Origin: Clostridiales bacterium
GTDB lineage: Bacteria; Bacillota; Clostridia; Lachnospirales; JAITVM01
Direction: 5' to 3'
Length of the DNA stretch: 8,071 bases
Assembly (NCBI GenBank): GCA_031285815.1
Contig: JAITVM010000187.1
Coordinates: 1 to 8,071, forward strand
Position numbers and translations under genes: made by a program. Of this stretch, positions 1 to 5,668 are shown piece after piece; within the stretch, counting starts at the first letter, position 1; each line of letters begins with the position of its first letter. Under the pieces are notes generated by a model. That model was given only the letters and a program-made list of their open reading frames with translations. It had not been told where the DNA came from and did no database searches.

Positions 1-1
1 A

Positions 2-1030
2 TCTGCTTATATGTGCACTGATATGGAAAAAATGACTGCACAGTTAGATGACCCATATATTTTGATTACAGACAAAAAAATCTCTAATATTCAAGATATT
101 TTGCCACTTCTTGAGCAAATAGTACAAACAGGCGCTAGGCTGCTTATTATTGCCGAAGATATTGAAGGCGAAGCGCTTACTACCCTTATCGTCAATAAAT
201 TAAGGGGCACTTTCAATTGTGTTGCCGTTAAAGCACCTGGCTTTGGCGACAGAAGGAAAGCTATGCTTGAAGATATCGCTACTTTAACAGGCGGCCAAGT
301 AATTAGTGATGAATTAGGCCTTGATATTAAAGAAGCTACTTTAGAAATGCTTGGCCGTGCCAAAACAGTCAAAGTTGAAAAAGAAAACACTATTATCGTT
401 GACGGTAGCGGCGCAAAAGACCAAATTTCTGCAAGGGTTGCACAAATCAGGGCACAAATAGAAGAAACTACCAGCGATTTTGATAGGGAAAAATTACAAG
501 AACGCCTTGCTAAGCTTTCTGGCGGCGTGGCTGTTATAAAAGTTGGTGCCGCTACAGAATCTGAACTTAAAGAAAAGAAATTGCGTATGGAAGACGCATT
601 AGCTGCAACGCGCGCTGCTGTTGAAGAAGGTATTGTTTGCGGCGGCGGCTCGGCATATATCCATGCTTTAAAAGATGGCAGGGCATTAGTTGATACTTTA
701 GTCGGCGACGAAAAAACCGGTGGCAACATAGTTTTAAAATCCCTTGAGACACCTTTATTCCAAATAGTTGAAAACGCCGGGCTTGAAGGCGCAGTTGTTG
801 TAAACAAAGTTAAAGAGCTTGCTAAAGATATGGGCTTTAACGCACTTACAGAACAATATGTAAACATGGTTGAAGAAGGGATCATTGACCCTACTAAAGT
901 TGCCCGGTCTGCCCTCCAAAACGCAACTTCGGTTGCTTCAACAATGTTAACAACTGAATCAATTGTTGCTGACATAAAAGAGCCAGAACCCCCTATGATG
1001 CCACAAGGCGGCGGAATGGGAATGATGTAA
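2..1030 (+). CDS. groEL: Chaperonin GroEL (Hsp60), C-terminal part, cut by left window edge
   Basis: This is the 60-kDa subunit of the cytoplasmic ATP-driven chaperonin that folds proteins together with GroES. The reading frame is open from base 2, so the ATG at 11 is an internal methionine and not the start. The 342 visible residues cover part of the apical domain and all of the second intermediate and equatorial segments; roughly 200 N-terminal residues lie outside the window. Family landmarks seen are DDPYILITDKKISN, VKAPGFGDRRK, QIEETTSDFDREKLQERLAK, the MEDALAATRAAVEEG segment carrying the ATP-hydrolysis aspartate, the CGGG nucleotide loop and GIIDPTKVARSALQ. The tail ends in a short Gly/Met stretch (GGGMGMM), shorter than the repeated GGM tail of E. 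coli but normal for the family. The truncation is purely an edge effect. An intrinsic terminator follows about 65 bases after the stop, so it is probably the last gene of its unit. Confidence 0.98.
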   Translation, partial: SAYMCTDMEKMTAQLDDPYILITDKKISNIQDILPLLEQIVQTGARLLIIAEDIEGEALTTLIVNKLRGTFNCVAVKAPGFGDRRKAMLEDIATLTGGQVISDELGLDIKEATLEMLGRAKTVKVEKENTIIVDGSGAKDQISARVAQIRAQIEETTSDFDREKLQERLAKLSGGVAVIKVGAATESELKEKKLRMEDALAATRAAVEEGIVCGGGSAYIHALKDGRALVDTLVGDEKTGGNIVLKSLETPLFQIVENAGLEGAVVVNKVKELAKDMGFNALTEQYVNMVEEGIIDPTKVARSALQNATSVASTMLTTESIVADIKEPEPPMMPQGGGMGMM

Positions 1031-1095
1031 TACTTTAAACTAAAATTTAGTATATTGGTTTAGATGCTAATTAGAAGTTTATAAATAAATACAAC

Positions 1096-1138
1096 GCCCC
1101 GCTACAAAGCATAACCAGCCCATGTAGTGGGGCATTTT
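1096..1138 (+). terminator. Intrinsic terminator after groEL
   Basis: A 10-bp stem pairs GCCCCGCTAC (1096-1105) with GTAGTGGGGC (1124-1133), with one G-U wobble and an 18-base loop, followed by ATTTT. The GC-rich stem and short T-run fit a rho-independent terminator for groEL. The long loop and only four Ts make it moderate rather than strong, and some read-through into the downstream regulator is possible. Confidence 0.7.
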
Positions 1139-1140
1139 CG

Positions 1141-1146
1141 TATAAT
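1141..1146 (+). promoter_or_regulatory. Candidate -10 box for the regulator gene
   Basis: A perfect TATAAT lies just after the groEL terminator and 43 bases before the proposed TTG start. No convincing -35 hexamer sits 16-18 bases upstream (that stretch overlaps the terminator stem), and there is no extended -10 TG. In an A+T-rich intergenic region such a hexamer can arise by chance, so this is a weak call. A second weak candidate, TTGGTT (1055-1060) with TATAAA (1080-1085), has a long 19-base spacer and would place the hairpin in the regulator's leader. Confidence 0.3.
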
Positions 1147-1173
1147 TTTATATAGCCATAAAATTTACAGGAT

Positions 1174-1180
1174 AAAGGAG
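1174..1180 (+). promoter_or_regulatory. Ribosome binding site that fixes a TTG start
   Basis: AAAGGAG is a strong Shine-Dalgarno sequence. Its last G is also the first base of an in-frame GTG at 1180, so that GTG cannot be the start it serves. The in-frame TTG at 1189 lies 8 bases downstream, which is the normal distance, and is the better start. Confidence 0.75.
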
Positions 1181-1188
1181 TGGCACCA

Positions 1189-3099
1189 TTGGCTAATTTT
1201 GTATTCATGCTTCCCCGGGACGCAATGGCCGAACAAGTTGATAACGCTATACGAAAAAGAAACATGCCCAATGTTTCAATCCGTGTCATCGATACAGATA
1301 AGGCGGTATCTGAAGCGCACGACGCAATCGCCCATGGTGCAGACGTTATAATTGCCCGGGGCATTCAGGCCAACTTAATTAAGCACCATACAAATTACAC
1401 AGTTATTGAAATAGCCACCACCAGCCAAGAAATGGGCTTACTGGCAAAGCGGGCTATTAGTATGTTAAAAAAGCCAAACCCTGTAATCGCCGTTATTGGG
1501 CTTGAAAATATGTTTTGCAACACACAGCATTTTGATATCCTCTTTGGTATAACCCTTCGCTGTTATTATACTGACGATATTGAATGCATACCCGGCTTAG
1601 TGGCGGAGGCAGTGTCTGAGGGGGCTGATTTGATTATTGGCGGCGACCGGGCCAACAAATATGCGGAAACCTTACACGTGCCACATTTGTTTGTTGACGC
1701 GCTTGGTGAAGAAGCGATTAACACTGCCCTAACAACGGCGTCGAGCGTAGGCTGGGCTATTGATTTAGAAAAAAAGCATTTAGCACAGCTGAAAACCCTT
1801 TTAGACTACTCGTTCAACGGCATTATAAAAACAGACTCAGAGGGCCGCGTTGAAGCAGTAAACTCAATAGCAGAGGACATGCTCAATATGGATATAGAGA
1901 ACGCACTCGGGAAACCAATTTCCGAATTAATCGGCCCACTAAGTTCAAGTACGTTAAGCAGTGCGCTTGCTGAAGGGCGGGAATACTTTATCTCTTATAT
2001 GATTATAAACAACAAGGCTTTCGCCGTGAGCATAGCGCCCATTATGGTCGGTGCAAAAGTGGTTGACGGTTCTATCATATCCTTTAATGAAGTCCAAACG
2101 ATTGTCGAGCTTGAATCGAAAATACGTAGCGCATTGTATAGCGGCGATTATAAATCAAATTATGATTTTTCTTTGCTGGAAAAACGTTCACCAACGTTAA
2201 AACGCGAGCTGGAATTGGCAAGGGTCGCCGCCGCGTCAGATGCTGCTGTACTCATTTCCGGGCCATCCGGCGGGGAAAAAGATTTCCTTCCAAGGTGTAT
2301 TTGCAGTGAAAGCGCAAAAAAAGATGGGCCGTATATATTTGTAAAATGTGGCGCTTATCAGGGCGAAGCACAAATTAAATATCTTTTTGAGGACGGGGTT
2401 GGCGGAAATAACGAAAAAAGGGGCGTTGTTGAATTAGCACGCAACGGTACGCTGGCCCTTGATGGTATAGAGCACTTGTGTAAACAAAGCCAGCATTTTC
2501 TTGTTAACCTGCTAAAACAAAAAATATTGCTTAACAGGAATACAGGAAAGCCTATGCCCATTGATTTCAGGTTAATATCAACAACCGAAAAAAAACTCAG
2601 TACCTATGTAAACGAGGGTAAGTTTGATGCAGAGCTTTACTACCTTATTAGCCCGATACGTATAGATATCCCCCCCCTTTTTAAACGCGCAGAAGATATT
2701 TCCATGTGGGTATCACATTATATCAGGCACTATTGCAACAGGTATTCACGTTATATATCGTTAACCGCAAACGCGATGAATGCTCTTCAAAAATACCGGT
2801 GGGAAGGTAATTTGTCGCAGTTAAAGGGGTTTTGCGAAAGTGCCGTTATATTATCGCCTTGGAGGACTGTCAACGAAAAGTTTATCCGGCAGCTGTTAGC
2901 CTCGTCATATCCCGTTTTTACTGAAAAGCCAAGCCCCGAAAGCCCACTGGGGTATATGGCCCTTGAAGTGGATGAAATAGAGTCATTATTAAAAAAGCAC
3001 AACGGCAACAGGACAGCTGTGGCAAAAGATTTGGGTATAAGCACAACAACATTGTGGAGGCGGGTAAAGAAATACAATATTAATACAAAAGGGCTTTAA
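1189..3099 (+). CDS. PrpR_N/PAS/AAA+/Fis-type transcriptional regulator with a degenerate ATPase domain
   Basis: The 636-residue protein has the architecture of PrpR-like enhancer-binding regulators. An N-terminal PrpR_N sensor spans about residues 20-190 (GADVIIARG, VIEIATT, GADLIIGGDRANKYA). A PAS-like segment spans about 200-300 (LLDYSFNGIIKTDSEGRVEAVN). An AAA+ domain spans about 335-560, and a Fis-type helix-turn-helix about 593-629 (NGNRTAVAKDLGISTTTLWRRVKKY). The sensor and DNA-binding ends look intact. The AAA+ centre does not: Walker A is GPSGGEKD instead of GESGTGKE, the GAFTGA loop is absent, Walker B reads LDGI instead of LDEI, both usual arginine-finger positions are D and L (FDAELYYLI), and the sensor II arginine in GNVREL is lost (GNLSQL). 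It therefore probably does not drive sigma-54 promoters and may act through sigma-A RNA polymerase or as a repressor; this is inference. It lies directly upstream of the garR-gudD operon and is its likely regulator. Confidence 0.88.
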   Translation: MANFVFMLPRDAMAEQVDNAIRKRNMPNVSIRVIDTDKAVSEAHDAIAHGADVIIARGIQANLIKHHTNYTVIEIATTSQEMGLLAKRAISMLKKPNPVIAVIGLENMFCNTQHFDILFGITLRCYYTDDIECIPGLVAEAVSEGADLIIGGDRANKYAETLHVPHLFVDALGEEAINTALTTASSVGWAIDLEKKHLAQLKTLLDYSFNGIIKTDSEGRVEAVNSIAEDMLNMDIENALGKPISELIGPLSSSTLSSALAEGREYFISYMIINNKAFAVSIAPIMVGAKVVDGSIISFNEVQTIVELESKIRSALYSGDYKSNYDFSLLEKRSPTLKRELELARVAAASDAAVLISGPSGGEKDFLPRCICSESAKKDGPYIFVKCGAYQGEAQIKYLFEDGVGGNNEKRGVVELARNGTLALDGIEHLCKQSQHFLVNLLKQKILLNRNTGKPMPIDFRLISTTEKKLSTYVNEGKFDAELYYLISPIRIDIPPLFKRAEDISMWVSHYIRHYCNRYSRYISLTANAMNALQKYRWEGNLSQLKGFCESAVILSPWRTVNEKFIRQLLASSYPVFTEKPSPESPLGYMALEVDEIESLLKKHNGNRTAVAKDLGISTTTLWRRVKKYNINTKGL

Positions 3100-3133
3100 T
3101 ATTCGGAAATTAGTATGCCTGTTGAAATGTTTG

Positions 3134-3174
3134 AAACGGAATTGTGAAATGTGAATTTCATAATTCCGTTTTTT
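3134..3174 (+). terminator. Strong intrinsic terminator after the regulator gene
   Basis: A 16-bp stem pairs 3135-3150 with 3155-3170, with a single G-U wobble and a four-base GTGA loop. It can extend outward by an A-T pair, and the right arm runs into six Ts (3169-3174). It begins 34 bases after the regulator stop codon. It separates the regulator transcript from the garR operon and implies that the operon has its own promoter. Confidence 0.9.
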
Positions 3175-3204
3175 GGTTTATATAACAAACTTAAAGCCAA
3201 TTAT

Positions 3205-3232
3205 TTGTTGCTTATTGTGGTAGATTTATGAT
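3205..3232 (+). promoter_or_regulatory. Candidate sigma-A promoter of the garR operon
   Basis: TTGTTG (3205-3210) and TATGAT (3227-3232) are separated by 16 bases and lie between the terminator and garR, where a promoter is needed. Initiation would be near 3239-3242, giving a leader of about 70 bases. TATC occurs twice, 11 bases apart (3233-3236 and 3244-3247), and ATGAT/ATCAT form short inverted arms (3228-3232, 3245-3249), so a regulator site overlapping the start point is conceivable. No convincing -24/-12 sigma-54 sequence was found between the terminator and garR. Confidence 0.4.
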
Positions 3233-3310
3233 TATCTATGCGCTATCATTTATTTGAAATGAAAAAAAGTATCTTTGAACAGATTTTTATGGATAAAGGG
3301 TGATAAATTA

Positions 3311-4192
3311 ATGAAGATTGGAGTCATAGGTTTAGGCATAATGGGGAAACCTATGTGTAAGAATTTAATTAAAGCAGGTTATGAATTGATAGTTTGCGAT
3401 ATGGCAGCAGCAAATGTTGAAGAGGTTGCTGCTTTAGGGGCTCAAAGCGCACCGAATGGTAAAGCAGTTGCTGAAAGCTGTGAGCTAATCATAACCATGC
3501 TTCCAAACTCGCCACATGTCAAAGAGGTAGTCATGGGTGAAAATGGTGTTCTTAAGGGGGCAAAAAGCGGGGCCATACTTATTGATATGAGCTCTATAGC
3601 ACCGCTTGCGGCCCAAGAAATCGCTTCAGCATGCGAAATGCAAGGTGTTGAAATGCTTGACTCACCTGTAAGCGGTGGCGAACCTAAGGCTATTGATGGT
3701 ACATTGTCTATAATGGTTGGCGGCAAAAAAGAAATATTTGACAAGGTAAAGGATACCCTTGCAGCTATGGGCACAAGCGTAGTATATTGCGGCACCATAG
3801 GGGCCGGCAACACAACCAAGCTGGCTAACCAAATTATAGTTGCGCTTAACATTGCCGCTGTTTCAGAAGCTTTTATGCTGGCGAAAAAAGCCGGCGTGGA
3901 CCCAATACTTGTATACGACGCAATTAAAGGCGGGCTTGCAGGCTCCACTGTTATGAATGCAAAAGTGCCTATGATAATGAATGCCAATTTCAAACCTGGC
4001 TTTAGGATTGATTTGCATATTAAGGACTTAAACAACGCACTTGATACAGGCCATGGCGTAGGGTCGCCCCTCCCTCTTACAGCTACTGTCATGGAAATGA
4101 TGCAGGTATTGAAATCTGATGGTTTTTCGCAAGAAGACCACAGCGCCTTGGTTAGATATTATGAAAAGCTGTCTGGGGTTACTATTAATTAG
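3311..4192 (+). CDS. garR: 2-hydroxy-3-oxopropionate (tartronate semialdehyde) reductase
   Basis: This cytoplasmic enzyme reduces tartronate semialdehyde to D-glycerate with NAD(P)H, a late step of glucarate/galactarate breakdown. The 293-residue length matches the beta-hydroxyacid dehydrogenase family. Seen are the Rossmann motif GLGIMG (7-12), ITMLPNSPHVKEV (61-73), the substrate-binding DSPVSGGEPKAIDGT (117-131), the KLANQ segment with catalytic Lys170, and the C-terminal FKPGFRIDLHIKDLNNALD. By memory, long stretches match E. coli GarR almost word for word, which favours GarR over 3-hydroxyisobutyrate dehydrogenase. An upstream in-frame TTG at 3275 was rejected because AAAGGGTGAT (3295-3304) sits correctly spaced before the ATG at 3311. 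It is the first gene of the probable operon, 73 bases upstream of gudD. A related alternative substrate, such as another 2-hydroxy-3-oxo acid, cannot be excluded. Confidence 0.93.
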   Translation: MKIGVIGLGIMGKPMCKNLIKAGYELIVCDMAAANVEEVAALGAQSAPNGKAVAESCELIITMLPNSPHVKEVVMGENGVLKGAKSGAILIDMSSIAPLAAQEIASACEMQGVEMLDSPVSGGEPKAIDGTLSIMVGGKKEIFDKVKDTLAAMGTSVVYCGTIGAGNTTKLANQIIVALNIAAVSEAFMLAKKAGVDPILVYDAIKGGLAGSTVMNAKVPMIMNANFKPGFRIDLHIKDLNNALDTGHGVGSPLPLTATVMEMMQVLKSDGFSQEDHSALVRYYEKLSGVTIN

Positions 4193-4265
4193 CAATTTAT
4201 TTACCCAATAAATAAAAAAGCCGGTCTTACTTGGATATAGGCTTATTATACAAGGAGGGGTTGCG

Positions 4266-5603
4266 ATGGCAAAATCACCTGTAGTTACAGACATGAAAGT
4301 ATATCCGGTAGCAGGGTATGACAGTATGCTGATGTCACTGACTGGTGCCCATGCGCCATGGTTTACAAGAAACCTGGTTATATTAAAAGATAGTTTAGGC
4401 AACACTGGTATAGGCGAAGTGCATGGCGGGGCCGACATATGTAAAGCCCTGGAAAGTTACATACCACTTGTTGTAGGGCAAGAAATCGGCAATTATAAAA
4501 ATATCGTCAAGTCCCTAACCTATGGCGGGTATAAAATCAAAGGAAACGACGGCCAAGGTATCCAATTGCTTTCCCTAAGCAACCTCAAGTTTATTGTACA
4601 CGCAGAAACCGCTGTAGAATGTGCGCTTTTGGATTTGCTGGGCAAATTTTTAGAACTTCCTGTTTGTTCGTTACTTGGAGACGGAAAACAGCGTGACGAG
4701 ATTGTAACGCTGGGCTACCTGTTCTATGTCTCTGATAAGGGGCGTACAGATTTGCCATATATAGAAGAACAAGGAGGGGACGCTTGGCAGAGGCTTAGAA
4801 GGAAAGCCGCTATGACTCCGGAAGAACTTGTAGAACAGGCCCACGCAGTCAAGGAACGTTATGGTGTTAAAGATTTTAAACTGAAAGGGGGCGTATTGCG
4901 TGGCGAAGACGAAATGGAGGCGGTCAGGGCTATAAAGAAAGCATTTCCAGATGCCCGCGTCAATATAGACCCTAATGGTGCCTGGTCTTTAGATGAAGCC
5001 GTGTCAATATGTACAAATATGAAAGATATTTTAACATATGTAGAAGACCCCTGCAAAGCCGAAAAAGGTTTTTCAGGCCGTGAGGTTTTGTCCGAATTTA
5101 AAATGGCAACGGGTATACCTGTTGCAACTAACATGATTGCAACAGACTGGCGCCAGCTTCATCATTCCATAGTTTCCAAAGCGGTTGATATAGTACTGGC
5201 CGACCCCCATTTTTGGACTATGAACGGTTCAGTCAGATGCGGGCAGGTGCTTAATGATTGGGGTATGACTTGGGGGTGCCACTCAAATAACCATTTCGAC
5301 ATTTCCCTTGCTATATTTGCCCATACCGCAGCCGCATGCCCCGGAAATATTACGGCCATGGACACCCACTGGATATGGCAGGACGGCCAGGACCTGTGCC
5401 GGGACACTTTGAAAATTAAAAATGGTGTAATAAAAATTCCAGACAGGCCAGGGCTTGGGATAGATATTGATATGGAAAGGGTCCTGTCTGCAAATGCACT
5501 GTATAACAAACTAAGCTACCATGACAGGAATGATGAAATCGGGATGCAATATTTAATTCCAGGCTGGCAGTTCGACCCAAACAGCCCTTGCTTGATAAGA
5601 TGA
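4266..5603 (+). CDS. gudD: D-glucarate dehydratase (enolase superfamily)
   Basis: GudD removes water from D-glucarate (and, in characterised homologues, L-idarate) to give 5-keto-4-deoxy-D-glucarate, using Mg2+ in the cytoplasm. The protein has 445 residues, the usual length. The active-site residues are all visible at the same numbers as I recall for the E. coli enzyme: the KxK pair Lys205/Lys207 (FKLKGG), metal ligands Asp235 (DPNGAW), Glu260 (VEDPC) and Asn289 (ATNMIATDWRQ), and the His339/Asp366 pair (HSNNHFD, MDTHWIWQ). The N-terminal capping segment VAGYDSMLMSLTGAHAPWFTRN is also typical. All catalytic residues are present, so it should be active, unlike a degraded GudX-like paralogue. 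AAGGAGGGG (4252-4260) precedes the ATG by 5 bases. With garR upstream it marks the operon as a glucarate catabolic unit; the linking aldolase is not in the window. Confidence 0.96.
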   Translation: MAKSPVVTDMKVYPVAGYDSMLMSLTGAHAPWFTRNLVILKDSLGNTGIGEVHGGADICKALESYIPLVVGQEIGNYKNIVKSLTYGGYKIKGNDGQGIQLLSLSNLKFIVHAETAVECALLDLLGKFLELPVCSLLGDGKQRDEIVTLGYLFYVSDKGRTDLPYIEEQGGDAWQRLRRKAAMTPEELVEQAHAVKERYGVKDFKLKGGVLRGEDEMEAVRAIKKAFPDARVNIDPNGAWSLDEAVSICTNMKDILTYVEDPCKAEKGFSGREVLSEFKMATGIPVATNMIATDWRQLHHSIVSKAVDIVLADPHFWTMNGSVRCGQVLNDWGMTWGCHSNNHFDISLAIFAHTAAACPGNITAMDTHWIWQDGQDLCRDTLKIKNGVIKIPDRPGLGIDIDMERVLSANALYNKLSYHDRNDEIGMQYLIPGWQFDPNSPCLIR

Positions 5604-5607
5604 TAAG

Positions 5608-5634
5608 AATATTATATTGGAATTCAATAATATT
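5608..5634 (+). repeat. A+T-rich imperfect inverted repeat between gudD and the binding-protein gene
   Basis: TATTG (5615-5619) pairs with CAATA (5625-5629) around GAATT. After a two-base bulge, AATAT (5608-5612) pairs with ATATT (5630-5634). There is no T-tract, so it is not a terminator. It could be an operator or a weak mRNA hairpin, or chance in an A+T-rich gap of 65 bases. Confidence 0.4.
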
Positions 5635-5668
5635 AAAGCTATTTAATTCTAATTTTGAGGTGATTTAT

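Noticed and set aside
91..975. Long minus-strand open frame opposite groEL
   Set aside because: It is antisense to an unmistakable GroEL frame, low-complexity Ser/Ala/Thr-rich, and shows no recognisable domain; it is a codon-bias shadow.
2..1030. groEL as a truncated pseudogene
   Set aside because: The frame is open to the left edge and all visible landmarks are intact, so the missing N-terminus is an effect of the window edge.
1181..1193. TGGCAC followed by TTGGC near the regulator start, resembling a sigma-54 -24/-12 promoter
   Set aside because: The spacing is wrong: GC does not occur 10 bases after the GG. The sequence also overlaps the ribosome site and first codons of the regulator.
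3104..3119. CGG-N11-GC element just after the regulator stop, with GG and GC at the right distance for sigma-54
   Set aside because: The flanking bases fit poorly (CGGAAA and ATGCC against TGGCAC and TTGCW), and a strong terminator at 3134-3174 lies between it and garR.
3275..3310. Upstream TTG start extending garR by 12 residues
   Set aside because: The added residues are not part of the family N-terminus, and the ribosome site AAAGGGTGAT lies inside this stretch, correctly placed for the ATG at 3311.
3442..4092. 216-codon minus-strand open frame opposite garR
   Set aside because: It is a complement of a well-supported garR frame with no ribosome site or family motif seen; shadow.
4195..4213. 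ATTTATT/AATAAAT hairpin after the garR stop as a terminator
   Set aside because: The stem is only A-T pairs and is followed by As rather than Ts on this strand; gudD follows at once with a strong ribosome site, so read-through is expected.
5588..5668. Upstream TTG start extending the binding protein by 27 residues and overlapping gudD
   Set aside because: It would bury the lipoprotein signal peptide; GAGGTGAT serves the ATG at 5669.
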